Shown: positions 49,106 through 62,752, counted from the stretch's first letter. The stretch is 64,000 nucleotides of DNA from Rotaria sordida (GCA_905250125.1 CAJNOL010000134.1:124001-188000); one strand, 5' to 3'. Notes: a model not told the origin generated them from the letters alone. A program made the numbers and translations.

Positions 49106-51556
49106 AAATATATTCTTATTTTTCTTATATTATTTAGATATGTTTTTCTTTATTAACGATATTTTTTTTTCTGTGAAATCTGGAATATACATACATATGT
49201 ATCATTTTTTTTCTTTTTGTTTTGATAAAGTTAAATAAAAGATAATTGAAGTTATTTTAACAATCATTTTATGATTTTTAACTTGTACTATTCGAAATTA
49301 ACGAGAAAAATATCTTGTGAATCATTTAGATGAGAAAGAAAAAGGAAGTAGATCTTGAAGAAAAGGAATTATGTACCTATATGGACACAAATCATTACCG
49401 ATTGTTACTAGTATTATTGAGATGTACTTGAAATGTTAGTATGAACTTATAACTTACGAGATTATTCGTAAGATTTTCTGTTAAGTATTACAAACTTATG
49501 ATCATTTACACCAGTAAAAGTTTAATTTTTGAGAAAACAAAAGGCACGTTCTTATTTATAAAAAAGAGAAGTAGTATCAGAAACAAAAACGATACGGATA
49601 AATTTGGCACTTTTGATATGGAACATATCTTGTAAAAGTTAACTTAAAGTTTTATTTCGAAAAATTTTATTAAATACAAAAATACATTGATTTTTATGAT
49701 GGAGTCAATAAATAGGAGTACACATGTCCATGGATTGACTACTAGAATATAGACATTTGCAGAGTCACATTTTTTTTTCCTTTTTAACTTTGCCTTCGAA
49801 ATATTTTTTCCACGTAAATTAGAAGGAGCTTACATATCCAATGGTGTCATGTAATTTAAGGTCGTGTGAAGATGATGAAAATACAACTAATGACGAAAGT
49901 CGAGGTATTGGAATGGCACCAATGGTTTTTTTCTTCGCAATGTTATATTTTCTATTTCATATTAGTTGACCATTGGATTGACAGTTCTCGTTTACTGGAC
50001 GTTACAATTGTCGAAAATAAATCGTACATAAGAAAAGAATGAAATAAGATGTTTTGGAGTTTTCATAATTTACATAAACTTCGATTCTGTCGGAGTCAGG
50101 CTTCAAAGTTCGAAGAAGCGTTCTACTAGAAGACAACTCCTATGTCAACTGATAACAAAGTTAAAATTAGAAATTCTAATATTTTAAGAATGTTTGCAAA
50201 TGAGTCAAATATGAAGGAGATTCATTCGACTCATTGCAAAACATAAACATGCAATACAATTCCATAAATTTATATAATACATTTTATAAAAGAAAAGAAC
50301 TTTTTAATCTATATATTATGGTATTAAAAGTTCGTAGGACCGTTTCTTACATAACTATCATCAATATTTATATTAAAAAAAACTTTTTTATAATAAAAAT
50401 ACAGCTGCATAGTTATTTGCATAGAAGAAAAAAACCATTCTTTATTGATATTACCAGGGAATCTGATAAAAAAAAAGGTTATGCATTTCGAAGTGTTCTT
50501 CATATATAAATACATTTAAAAAAAAAAGAATTCACAAATGATATTTCTTTATAGTAAAAGTAACAATCAAAAATGATGCTAATCAATGTTTATAAAAATG
50601 AACATGTTGACTAATTCTTTTCAAAAAAAGAATTGATTGATTGATATATAGCTATTTGAAAATAGTTGAACTGATATAAAAGATAAAATCTTATTTTTTG
50701 AATTTGTTTAAAATATAGAAGAAAATTAAATCTAAATAATTTCAAGGTCTTACGAAAATGATACCAATTAAATCTATGCAAAATTCCTAAACGAATCGTT
50801 TTTCTTATCAGATAAGCTTGTAATATTAATAAAACAAATGTTCATATACTTTTTTTTCTTCTATGAAGATATTTGTATAATGATTCTTTTTTGTTTAGCA
50901 CATAAGAAAAAACAAGCAAGCATTTAAGTCATCGATTATCTGTAATTTGCTTAGATGTTTCTTGCATTATTTTGTTATATGAAATGTTCATACATGTTTT
51001 AACTTTATCGATTTTTGTCTTAGCTTGCTTAAGAAATTATATTATATATAATTGGTGAGTTCCGCTCAATTGTCATCAATTTGTAAAGTTCATTTTGAAA
51101 AATCATTTAGTGCCATCTATTGAATAACAACTGAATCTTTTCTTGTTTTATTTTTTAGAAAAGAAATATTTCTAATATGTCAAATAATTTTAATAAAAAA
51201 AAAATCAATTTAGTTAACTTATTTCTAATGAATAAATCCCATGAGAGAATAAATAGATATTTGATTTCTTTGATTGGTTCTGCTAAATTAGCCATTGATA
51301 TTCAGCTGATTGATCATTCACTCATTCATTCATTCTACCCGAGGCATAGCCTGTTGAGAGACAATAAAACTATAAATGTAAAACAATAAATCATTACCAA
51401 GTTAAGCTTATAACCTTTTGTACTTTTTTAAAAATGTTCTTAAATATTTAAAATAAACGAGAGTATTATGTTTATTAATAGATTAAATATCGACAATTAT
51501 ATAAAATCAAGAAAATCTTTTGTATTTTTTCGTTTGATTTTAGATACCATAGAATA
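49106..51556. other. gene-free spacer
   Basis: 3' flank of OVO followed by about 2.3 kb of AT-rich DNA. A 70-codon frame at 51177-51389 is open but has no recognisable content. A pyrimidine-AG at 51543 just before the PIP4K start suggests a leader intron for that gene. Confidence 0.5.
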
Positions 51557-53631
51557 ATGGAAGGACATAAAATAAAAACTAAATCAAAATTTAAAGTTCG
51601 CCATCAAAAACATAAATTATTTCGTGCTAATGAACCAATATTATCTGTACTTATGTGGGGTGTTAATTTCACTGTAAGGAAATTTTTAATCTAACATAAA
51701 AAAAAAACAAAAAAAAAATTTATTTAGATTCATGAATTAGAAAATGTGAATATTCCTGTTATGCTTTTACCGGAACATTTTAAAGCTTATGTTAAAATTC
51801 GTATTGACAATCAGAATTTTAATAAGTATGTGAAATTAAATTGAAATTGATAAAACTAAAAAAAAAAATTTTTTTTGTCTTCCTAGGGAAGTCATGCCCA
51901 GTCATTTTAAGGTAAAGGAATATTGTCCACTTGTATTTCGTGCTTTCCGCGAATATTGGAAAATACATGATAGTCGTTTTCGTGTAAGTTTTATATCAAA
52001 AAATATTTTTATTAATTTTTAATGCAAAATTTTCTTTTTAAGGATTCATTAACTGAACCACCTCTACCATTAAATGAAACAACAAAATCAAATTTAATAT
52101 TGTATCAATCATATGATCGTCGTTTCATTCTTAAATGTATTGCAAAAGAAGATGTAGAACAAATACATAATATTTTACCGGAATATCATCGAGTGTGTAT
52201 TTTAAGAATATATTTATTATCTATTGTTAGAGTGAATTTTTATCTACGAGAAGAATTAAAGATGGATAATCGAAGAATAAGTTTTTGTATCTAAAGATTC
52301 TGAATAACTTGTAATTAGATTGAAAAACATTTTAATCTTACCGATTTTCTTATAAATTCTTTCTCGAATTGAACGTACATCTAAGCATAAATAATACACG
52401 AAGTAGGTTTTAATTATTCGAAAAAAGTTATTCAATGTTATTTTTTAATAATCTATTACAAATTCTAATTGAATCTTAAATAGAATAAATTATCTACTTT
52501 ATTGTTCTGATCATATGAACATTGAGATCTATAGTAAGATTCTGAATTTTTGTTTTGTGTCATGGATTTATTCATATCTAGTTTATACTTGCTATTCGAA
52601 ATGAATATTTTCTATTGAATTTATATTTTAGTATATTGTTGAAACTCAAGGAGACACATTACTTCCGCATTATTATGCATTATACAGATTAACAGTTGAT
52701 GATAAAGAAAATTATATATTAGTTATGCGAAATGTTTTATCAACAAAATTAAAAATACATTTTAAATATGATGTTAAAGTATGAAAAAAGAAATTAATCT
52801 ATGATTTAAATTGAAATAAAAATTATTATTATTATTTTTTCTACAGGGTTCAACTGTTGACAGAAGTGCTACAGATAAAGAAAAATTAAATCCATGTCCA
52901 ACATTAAAAGATAATGATTTTTTAGAAGCAAAACGAACAATTGATTTAGGTCCAGAACAAAAGAAAATTTTTATGGACAGACTTAAACGTGATGTTAATG
53001 TAAGAAAAACAAAAAAAAGACAGATGTTTTGTTTTTGAATAATAAAAAAATTTGTTTTTTTTTAGTTTCTTGTTAGTCAACATAAAATGGATTATTCATT
53101 ACTTATCGGTATTCATGATCTTGATCAAGGTGGTGTTGGTAAGATGATATTTTTAGCTTTTAAATTTATTTCATTTCATTTCTTTCGAGAACGTGATCAA
53201 ACCATATCGGCTGGTGATATGAATACATCAGATCTATCTGGTAATGAGTCATCTGACGAATCTGGTACGAATTTTTTATTATTAAAATTATCCACATATT
53301 TAGTCTTTTTATAGAAAGTCCAGGACAAGTTGGTGATGATTATTCATCTGATGAACCATTTACGATGCGAAGTGTAGAAAGTAATTTATTAGATTTTTGT
53401 TTTTGATAATAATAAAATTGTGATTTTATTGTTTTTTTAATAGCATCACCACGTCGTGAACTGTACAGTCTTGGTTTAATTGATATATTAACATATTATG
53501 GAATGAAAAAGAAAAGTGCACATGTGGCTAAAACAAAATTATCTGGTTCAGATGCTGATGGAATATCTACAGTTCGACCAGAAATTTATGCACGACGTTT
53601 TCTTGATTTTATTGATAAAAATTTTACATAG
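51557..53631 (+). CDS. PIP4K2: phosphatidylinositol-5-phosphate 4-kinase, type II
   Basis: Ten exons, 51557-51673, 51728-51825, 51887-51983, 52043-52192, 52632-52778, 52847-52999, 53066-53138, 53190-53264, 53315-53380 and 53444-53631, join in one frame to 387 residues, close to the family's 400-420. Landmarks in order are [10 protein letters not shown] (33-38 region), [12 protein letters not shown], the lysine strand [31 protein letters not shown] (204), the catalytic [11 protein letters not shown] (262-272), and the C-terminal LIDILTYYG with the activation loop ending in [17 protein letters not shown]. The loop carries Ala where type I kinases have Glu, in line with PI5P 4-kinase activity. 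The product makes PI(4,5)P2 from PI5P on internal membranes and in the nucleus. The acidic insert between the lobes (about 279-325) is short and encoded by exons 8 and 9. Intron 7 is 51 bases and has no stop in frame, so its retention would not truncate the protein. Confidence 0.95.
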
Positions 53632-56579
53632 AAAATAAATATTTAATAAAAATGATGTAATATTCTCTAGTTCTACATTTTGTTCTTTCTTATTGGCAAT
53701 AGTTCGAACCCGTCATTTTGTTTTTTGGTTTTTTTTTTGTTCGTACAGTGTTAATTTTGTGTGTATGTGTATGTTTATATATGCGATTTGTTCCGGTCTG
53801 TAAATTGATGGACATATGTGTTTATTCTTGGTTTTCTTTTCTTTTCTTTGTTGATTTATTATACCGGAGATTTATCGTTTAACATGCATGTATGCGTATA
53901 GTTCTAGTCATATGACTCATTTTTTCTTCTTCTTTACTCGTTTAATGCCAGTTAGTTTGCACTCTATTTTTCATTTTCTATTTGGTATGTATATCATTAT
54001 ATTATATTTGATGTTTTATGTATGTATACACGCGTGGAATCTTACGTATATATTGTTAGTTGAAAAGAAATATTGAAAAAAACAAGACATATATACTATG
54101 ATATATTAATCATATATATAATTTATAATTCTACATAACAAGTGAATCATTTTGAGCATTAATCTCAATAAATTCTTGCATGTTCAAAAGGAATAAATCG
54201 TTGTACTAAAAACATCAGTAATCAATAACGACTGTTTAATATAAGAAAAGTTGAAAATCTCAAGGGAAATTTCAGAAACGATTACTGTTTCAGATCTAAA
54301 GGCAAATAGAGAATAAAAGACAAATTACATTTGATTTTCTATTTTGGTCAATGGCATTGATCGAATATTTAACGTATGAGACAATGAGTTTTTTTTTTTT
54401 ATAATACTATCATTGAACGCATGTAGATGATGCAGATTTGTTCAAGCGTAATATACAAAAAACGCTATGTGGAAAATTCAGTTTGTATGCATATATAAGA
54501 TTTGATAATAAATCAAAGGATTGATCTTGCTAGAGTTTTATATTAAAATAATTTTAATTTCTAAAGCTTCTATGATATGACTGAAACAAACAAGATTTAC
54601 TGATGCAATACTTAATCAACATGAAGATTATGAAATATGATCTTCCAGTTGATAATAGAATAAAGAAGACTGATATGATAATGAAGGACGTATAGAGTAC
54701 AATGACTACTATGCATGCTAATGACATAATAAAATTTATAAGTTTCATATATTTTAATGATAAATAGCATTGGCAAAATAATTTGCATGTATTTTCTGGA
54801 AAGCAATTTTTTTCCATGTTGTCTTTTATCAGATTTCCCACATTGGTCTATAGATATAATCAAAATGATCAATGAATTTATGACAATAAACGAACTGAAT
54901 AGATTTGTAAAAGTAAAAATAAAAGTACAAATCAATCAAGTATACGATATTAAGAAACAAATATAATTGTGTTATAAGACTTAAGATAATTATTCTTTTT
55001 TTTTAGCGGATTAATTCTTTCTATCTAACTATGATTTTTTGTTCCATTCTTCTCTGAAAAATCTCGAGGCAAATGACTGACACTAAGACTAGATTTGAGT
55101 CAAACATAGCAGTATAGCTGAATATGTAATTATTCTATCGTTCTTGTTTCATTAATAGGTTGGCAATTGAAGAAATTTATGGGTACTAATAATTGAATAA
55201 TATATATATATATATATTCTACATGAAGTTCATCATATTTTCTGTTGATGTAAAACATTGATAAAGAAATTCCATTAATCGAATTAATTTTACATGAGCC
55301 GAACGATTATTCTTTTTTTGTTTATTTCAATTTTGCATAATAAAAATAAATTCACCGCCGTAGTTCAATCACATAAGTAATAAGTGAACATTCATGAACT
55401 CGCTTGAGACATAATGATGGCTAATGGCATATAAAAAGTCTATATAAATATATATATATTCATGAGATAACCAAGATGTTAGACAGACTAACAATCAGTA
55501 TTAAATTTTCATCTAATTATAAAGAATAGCGGTCTTCAACTCGTGAAAATTTACTAACTTGGGCTGATTCTATTTCTTTTTGAGACCCACATCCACACTC
55601 CGAGACTTTCGAAGAATAGCTAGATTAAATATTGACAGTATCAATAACAAAAAAAATGTCTGAAGGTATAAATAAACAAATGATATGAAAATAATTTTTA
55701 GAAAAATGTACGAAGCTCAACTGTTAACGGCATCCAAATATGAATGTGTTTTCGTTTGAAGATAAAATTATTAGTATTGAAAAATTCATTTGAATTAAAA
55801 ACTTCAATTGAAATATGAAAAAGAAACAAAAAAAGATTTCTAGTTAGTATATATTTTTAATTTGAATAATACTGATTTTTCTTAGATGGATACCATCTTA
55901 ATGATTATCATAATAACGTTCGTGAACTTTTTATTCTTAGCTTCGATTTTTTATATTCAAATATTCTTTAATAAAATTTTTTTAAATAACAACCTTTGAA
56001 GTCTTTATTCTGATTTTAACATGCTTTAGATTCAAGCATTGAATTCTGTTCATGATAATAGGTTAGTTTTCTCTAATGATATTTTTATCATTTCGTTTAT
56101 TTTTCAACTTATAATTTTCTTAACAAAGAAGAAAGCATAAATGTTGTGTCTTTGCAATGATGATAGAATCGCTAAACTTGGAAAATTGTTTTATAAATGT
56201 CTCATAACTTGTCAAGAAATATTCAAATATTATTATAATACCTCAATATTTGTATGATATCTACATAAATGCACATCTATTAATAGGTAAATGAATGATA
56301 CTAACCAATCTATAATTTTTAGTCTTATTATAACTCACTTCTAATGTTAAATATATTTAAAATGAAATAAATTACATTGCACAATGAAAAAGTCTTCAAC
56401 ATAATTTCATCTGATTGGTTCACCTACATATTTCTTTTTATAAAAACATCTTTTGTTAATTAACATAACTGACCATTAATGATTGGTTGTCACTTAGACA
56501 ATGTCCATCAACACAACTCTTCACATATTTATCTATGTATACGTCTATTCTGATATCAGTTGAACATATTACATCAACA
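53632..56579. other. gene-free spacer
   Basis: About 2.9 kb of AT-rich DNA after PIP4K2. Overlapping open frames on both strands at 54554-54966 show no coding character. A (TA)n run lies at 55198-55216. A B-box-like GTTCGAA near 53701 has no A-box partner, so no tRNA is called. Confidence 0.55.
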
Positions 56580-57388
56580 ATGAACTGTTTATCAAGTATG
56601 AGTATATAAATATTTCAAAATATCAAATTTATTTTTCTTTATTGTTTTATACAGAAGATAATGTTCAATTCCTCGATTTACCTGATGAATTAATTTTAAT
56701 TATTATGAATAAAGTCAAATCTCGCGTTTTATTGCTGAATTCTATTATTACTATTGGTAATAATCGTTTGGAACAACTTGCACTTGATAATTGTCATTCA
56801 ATTGATTTAACTTTTGATTATGTTCAATCACCATATGAAACACTTATTCAACGATTTTATTCACATATCATGCCTCATATTATCGATAATATTCAATCAT
56901 TGACAATCAACATTCGACATATTCCTGATATAATCACTTTTGCTCAAAAAAATTATAATGGAACTCTTCCAAATTTGACACATTTGAAAATAATGATTGG
57001 TAGACAATATGATCAAACAGGCACTCCTTATACATTAGATACAATAGGTAAATTATTATTAAGTATATTGTTTTAAGCTGTATTTAAATATTACTTCAGT
57101 TGATTTTCTGGTTAGAAAATAAGGAAAATTCTATGATTTGAGAATTTGAAAATCTGTTGTCGCTATTTTATGGAAAACAAATCCGTACACTACTGTTATA
57201 TATAGAATATTTACACAATTCTAAGTAGAGAGTAAAAACTTACTAAATCGTTTAATCTCTACTTGAATAGACTTGAACGTTTCTCATAGAAATCATAGTT
57301 GACAAAAATATGGAAAATTTCTTTTTGCCAAATTAATATTAGCAGAAAGCAAAAGACTAGTTTGAATAGTATTATATTGTAACACTCG

Positions 57389-57419
<31 letters not shown>

Positions 57420-58677
57420 AGGCATGGAACTTTACCGTACTTTTCGCCGGAGTAAACCTCTCCTCCCAATTATACCTCAATTTGCTCGACGAGATGGACG
57501 CATTGGTAGCCGAATTTTATCTACCGTTCGTTGTTCACCACTTATGCGTTCAATTATATCGTTCGAACTTTATGATGACTGTATTTTACCCGTTGTATCT
57601 AATCCTGGTAGATTGTTTTTCCCTGAATCAATTCACCTGACTCATATCCGAATAACATTAGAGGAATTCGACGAATGTGTCTGTTTACTAAGTCAATTGG
57701 GCTCACAACTCTCTTCATTCACTATTAGTATTGTATATGTTTATGCATACAATAGTGATATTATTATCTCTCGAATAGCATCTGTAAGTAATATTTCTTA
57801 ATTTGAAGTTTCATTTAATTTACTCATTTAGATTTCATGTCCCTATTTAAAACAGTTGACAATGAAAATCTATCAGAATATAATTCACTATGAACAATGT
57901 ATTGTTCCTCTTTTACAACGTTTGTCAAATGTTGAATATTTAACATTATTATTAGCTATTGATGGAACAACAAGTAGACTCAATAATTTTGTTAATGGAT
58001 TTGATTTGGAGAAAGACATTCTTTCATACATGCGTCATTTACGTCAATTTAATTTTCACATTCGTACAATATTTGAAAACGCTACTCATATAGAAATTGA
58101 TACAATTCGTCAAAGTTTTATGAAATATCAACAAGAATCTGTTGATTGTGCAGTCGATTTTTTCAATAATAATTATGGTCAATGTCAAATCTATTCGCTT
58201 CCATTTATTGGCAATCGTCTTGATTTCATTTCAAATCGATTTCCACTATTCAATATGACTAAGACATTCTCAATGGTTACTATGTTATTACTTTTTGATG
58301 ATGTCAAACCGTTTGAAAATCTTTTCTTTGCACGTATTGCTCGAGATCTATCTCATCTTAAAACACTCGAATTATTCAATGAACTTGAACAACAAGAGAA
58401 AACAAAAGTGACAACAAATAATATTGAGTTTACTCATTTATCTACACTAATTCTATTTGACATTCATATGGATTATGCTGAACAATTTCTTTATCGAAGT
58501 CATCTTCCTTCTCTAATTGAACTGGCTATTCACGAAGATATATTGTTAGCAATAATCACTCAAGATCAACAACAAGCAAGAAATAACTGTTCTAAAGTGG
58601 AACATTTAGTTACTTTGGAGACACTCGATGATTCAATAGATTCTGTTCGAAACTTTTTTCCACTAGCTTTTCATTGA
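56580..58677 (+). CDS. F-box/LRR-like protein of the rotifer-expanded type
   Basis: Four exons, 56580-56595, 56655-57047, 57422-57783 and 57832-58677, join in frame to 538 residues. The tiny first exon (MNCLS) is supported by its donor GTATGA, a 59-bp intron and frame continuity. Residues 10-24 read LDLPDELILIIMNKV, the start of an F-box-like motif. The rest is a leucine-rich series of segments of the form L-x-HL-x-x-L, e.g. LPNLTHLKIMI, IHLTHIRITLEEF, VPLLQRLSNVEYLTLLL, LSHLKTLELF and FTHLSTLILFDI, resembling irregular leucine-rich repeats. F-box proteins recruit substrates to SCF ubiquitin ligases. Large families with a similar N-terminus are known from bdelloid genomes; this comparison is from memory. 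Target and activity are unknown. A (TA)n tract precedes exon 3. Confidence 0.75.
57389..57414. repeat. (TA)n microsatellite in an intron
   Basis: About 13 TA units just before the acceptor of exon 3 of the F-box-like gene. Confidence 0.8.
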
Positions 58678-60905
58678 AAATATTCGAGAAAAAAATAAAA
58701 ATAAACTAAATGATTTGTATAAAATGTAGCAACTACTTTACTTGATAAAGTTTTAGTACTCAAAAGTCAATGGAATAGAAACATTGTAAAGATGTCTATT
58801 TATTTATATATAACAGAAAGAAAAAATTAGTTATTTTTTTCCGTATAAGTAGGTGAAGAAAACGTTAACCTTGTTGTTTATTTTATTGTTGATATAAGAA
58901 TGGTTTTAGTAATGCGAGATAAGAATTAATTGCTTATCAGAAATTAAAAGCTTCAGAAGAAAAAAAATGTCTGATGATCTTTAGACATAACCATAAAATG
59001 TCTATTTATCTTTGAATGCATTGAAGAACATTTAATCTTGTGAATCTCAACGATTTATATTTTATTCTAATATATCAAAGATTTGTATATTTTAGCTTTG
59101 TGATGTATTAGATTTGAGAAGATTAGGTAGAATTTATTTCAGTTATAAGTCTCAAAAACTGTAATGAGTCTTCGAATTCATGTTCTGTCAAACTTATGGA
59201 CGAAATATCAATTTATAGTTGTAGTATAAAACTCTCGCTAAATCACCCATGCAAACTATTTTTGTAGAACTGAATTGGTGTAGTATTTGATGATTATCAA
59301 TTGAAGAAGATTCTTATTTCTAAATGTTCTTTTTTGTAAATTTTGATAGAGAAAAAACAGTCTACATCGAATGAGTTCGTTTATAACGATTCTTAAACAA
59401 GTATTGATGATGTATTAGGTCAAAACTGCTTTTTTAGCATTTCAAAAGTGTCCAAGATCTGACTTATTACTCAACTAATTTTGAAAAAGAAAATCTCATA
59501 TTCCTAATTAGCACATTCTACTTTATCGACTTTTAAAGAGTAAAATGAAACAAATATAAAAATGTTTTCGAACAAGCATGAAATGGTCGTATACCGAACC
59601 GACTAAGATAAATGAATTTTTTTCGCATGATTATGGAAGATAATTTCTCTAAATGTACCAATGATTGATTGTTCAATATCTTTAATTAACTCTTTGACTA
59701 CCAAATTATTTTGTGCTGGATTGAATTCAGGTAACTATTAAATTAGTTTATTCTACACTTAAGAGCATGTATCAAACATATCTCATGTGTTCTCTTATGT
59801 GATTCGCTCAATGTAAGCTAGATGGAACTTTGTTATATCTGAATGAAAATTTTAGCGACTGAAGTTTATTAATTGCAACACTTATATATTAACAAAACAG
59901 GTGTAGCTTTTTTTATACTATGGTAGTCAAAGGGTTAATTAATTTACAAATATGAGAAAATGGCTTGTCTCCTTTTCATGCAACGAAAATCAATATGGTG
60001 AGTATGACGACAAAGTCTGTCTCTAGGTGAAGAGACAACTCACACCCACATCCTTACTTCTCTATGTTAATTTATTGTAAATGCGTGTTTTTTTTGGTTG
60101 TATATTTTAACAATTGTTCTAATTGTATTATTTCCAATAGTCATAATTCATATTACTTTTACAAATGACGAGTGGTAAATTAGAATTCATTTGTTTTTTA
60201 TGTGAAAATCTTTGTAGAACATGTTGAATTTTAAAAAACTAACATATTTTTGTTCTGTAAAGAAATCTAACGATTATGAGTATGTTCCATATCGACCAAA
60301 ATAGAGATTAACAGGAAAATAAATATCGATGTTATTGTACTTTGGTTTCTCGATTATAAATGAATTTCAATAAAAAAAATAATGTAGATTGATCTCACCG
60401 AATGTTATTCGTAATCTTTCTCTTATTCAAAAGATTCTCGTATATAATTTTCATCACCTCGAATGAAAAAGAAATTTATTCCAATGATTGATTCTCTCTT
60501 TGAAATTTTAAGTTACATTTCACATGATCAAATGAATATTTTGTCTTAAGTATTATTATATAACAATGAACTCTTTCAACGCTTGAATGTTATCGTCGTC
60601 AATGTGATCATTATTAGCAAAATTTTTATTATTCCTAAGATCATTTTAAGGAGAATTTAGGAGATTTTTTTTCAACGTACATTAAAAGCAATAATAACTA
60701 CATCAATAATCTTATTGTTTTTCTATACTAATATTCAAAAATAGAATTGTTCTTGAAATTTGGCATCTTACAGAGGTCTCTGCAAAATAGACAATAAAAA
60801 ATTCGATAGGTTTGTCTAAATCACAATAATGATCGACGTTCTTTTCGAGTGTTTACTAGCACACAATCTAGAATCTATAGGCAAATAACCTATTGAAATC
60901 GGAAT
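58678..60905. other. gene-free spacer
   Basis: AT-rich DNA after the F-box-like gene; no coding signal seen. Composition changes abruptly at about 60906, where the telomere-like repeats begin. Confidence 0.6.
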
Positions 60906-60906
60906 A

Positions 60907-61261
60907 GGAGGGTGTGTGTGGAGGGTGTGGGCGTGGGTGTTGGTGTGGGGGTGTGGGTGTGGGCGTAGGTGTAGGTATGGGTGTGAGCATAGATAAGTCC
61001 TTCATCCACGCCCGCACCCACACCCACACCCATAAACCCACACCCACCCACACCCACACCCACACCCACACCCACACCCACACCCATACCCATACCCACA
61101 TACCCACACCCACACCCACACCCACACCCACATCCACACCCACACCCACACCCACACCCACACCCACACCCACACCCACACACCCACACCCACACCCACA
61201 CACCCACACCCACCCACACCCATACCCACACACCCACACCCACACACCCACACCCACACCC
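60907..61261. repeat. head-to-head telomere-like hexamer tracts
   Basis: The left tract, 60907-60988, is G-rich and made of degenerate TGTGGG units. After about 17 bases (60989-61005) the strand asymmetry flips and 61006-61261 is a long C-rich tract of CCCACA units (the reverse complement), with some CCCATA and CCCACACA variants. TGTGGG is the telomeric repeat reported for bdelloid rotifers. The left tract is shorter and more decayed. Valine-Trp and Pro-Thr open frames across it are artefacts of the repeat. Confidence 0.85.
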
Positions 61262-61317
61262 TATTTTTGGACCAATCGAATGGCAGGATTCTATTTCTCA
61301 GTGAGGGGACGGGTGGG

Positions 61318-62455
61318 CACTAGTGTCCGGCGTGACCAACTTTTTTGGTCACGGTCACGAGGGGTTGATCACGGTCACGGGCTGGGCTCACCGTGACCGT
61401 GAGTCACGGCCCTTCTTTCTGGTTTCTCAACATGAAAAAAACCTTTCCAGAAAGAGCAATTGCAAAGCTTCCCTAGGGAAAATCTTTGATGTTTCCGTAC
61501 CAGGTTCTTTATGGATTCAGTCAGCATCTTTCCAGAATTCACTCTTTTTTCCTGAGGAAACGATGAAATCCTGAAAGAAGTGTGTAGCCACGGAATTTCA
61601 AGATCCCAGCAGCATTCGAAAAAGGATTACATCAGGACCCTGACCAGGTTACCATTGTTGTTTAACCTGGAATAATTTAGAAAACAAGATGTGGTTGTGG
61701 GTATGAACAGAAGCTCTACTTGTATTAACTGACAAGAACAGTCACTGATATGCTCTCTTGTTGACTTTTTGTTGCGACGCTCCTCAGTTTTAGCTGCAAA
61801 AGTTGACTGGATCCTTGTATCAAGATCCGCATCAGATCTTGTCTAAAATTTGATAAAATCTTGAGAGAATCCTCTCCATTATCCCTGTTAGGATCCTAAG
61901 CAGGATCATGAATGAATCCTTGAAGGATCTTGTATTCATTATCTACAAACACATCTGGTCAGATGCGGAAAGAAATCCTAAACAGGATCCTGTATAACTG
62001 TGAGAAATCCCGACAGCAGGAATTATCAGGAATTGAGCCGGGATCCTGAGGAAAACTTGATAAGATCTTGCAGATTTAGAATCCTGACAGATCCTTGCAA
62101 AATTTCCAAAGGAATGAACAGGACTGAGACTAGGGTTCTGTTTGCTATTAAAAGTGATGATCGGAGGAGGGTAGCTTCGCGTAGGTGTCCGTGCTTCCCC
62201 TCAGAAGTTTCCAAAATCACGAATACTAGAAACTTCCAAATTATTCATAAAAACTGTTGAGCGGGTGGGAGACGGTAGCTTCGCGAAGGTCCCCTTACTC
62301 CCCCTCAGGGATTTCCAAAATTTCGAGAAAGTTCCCGTGACTGACCGTGACCAAGCTCCAGTCACGGTCACGGTCACGGTCACGATCTTTAAAAAAAGTC
62401 ACGCACGGTCACGGCCGTGACCGTGACTCACTGATAGTCACGCCGGTCACTAGTG
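61318..62455. mobile_element. TIR element with GTCACG subterminal arrays
   Basis: Inverted ends CACTAGTGTCCGGCGTGAC (left, from 61318) and CACTAGTGACCGGCGTGAC (right, reverse-complemented, ending 62455). CACTAGTG is itself a palindrome, so it may be either part of the terminal repeat or an 8-bp target duplication of hAT type; in the latter case the element is 61326-62447. Just inside each end are clusters of GTCACG/CGTGAC hexamers in both directions (61340-61410 and 62335-62432). The interior has no transposase. It contains many AGGATCCTG-like motifs (about 61625-62100) and a near-duplicate of about 60-90 bases with GGTAGCTTCGCG at about 62170 and 62274. Confidence 0.7.
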
Positions 62456-62562
62456 GGCACCCCTACATATACCCATCAATCGATAGAGCACCTTCGATAA
62501 CCCTATGATTGGCCCGAACATGCCCATCACTTGCCCTCACAATAAAGGGAAAAAAATTTGAA

Positions 62563-62752
62563 CCCGCTCGGGTACCTTCCAGTAGTATGACTTGAGAACC
62601 CAAGAGTGCCCCCAATAGTAGGACTTGAGGACCCAAGAGTATCGCCCTACAGTAGGACTTGAGGACCTATGCGTTCCGTATAGGGTAGCCCTGGAGGATC
62701 TATGGGTACCCCTATAGGGTAGCCCTTGAGGGCCAATGGGTACCCCTACCAA
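62563..62752. repeat. degenerate 34-bp tandem repeat
   Basis: About five copies of a unit around AGTAGGACTTGAGGACCCAA. The last two copies have diverged to AGGGTAGCCCTTGAGGGCCA, with GGGTACCCCTA between units. No coding role is inferred from the open frame that runs through it. Confidence 0.75.

Noticed and set aside
53690-53720. tRNA-like B box (AGTTCGAACCC)
   Set aside because: No A box or cloverleaf-compatible arms upstream at tRNA spacing.
54554-54966. Overlapping 70-107-codon frames on both strands
   Set aside because: AT-rich hydrophobic translations without splice sites, motif or gene-like codons.
60868-61396. Several long open frames with Val-Trp, Gly-Cys or Pro-Thr/His-Thr repeats
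   Set aside because: They are translations of the hexamer repeat in all frames and strands, with no independent coding signal.
62537-62752. Minus-strand frame with repeated SWVLKSYYW
   Set aside because: Produced by the degenerate 34-bp tandem repeat.
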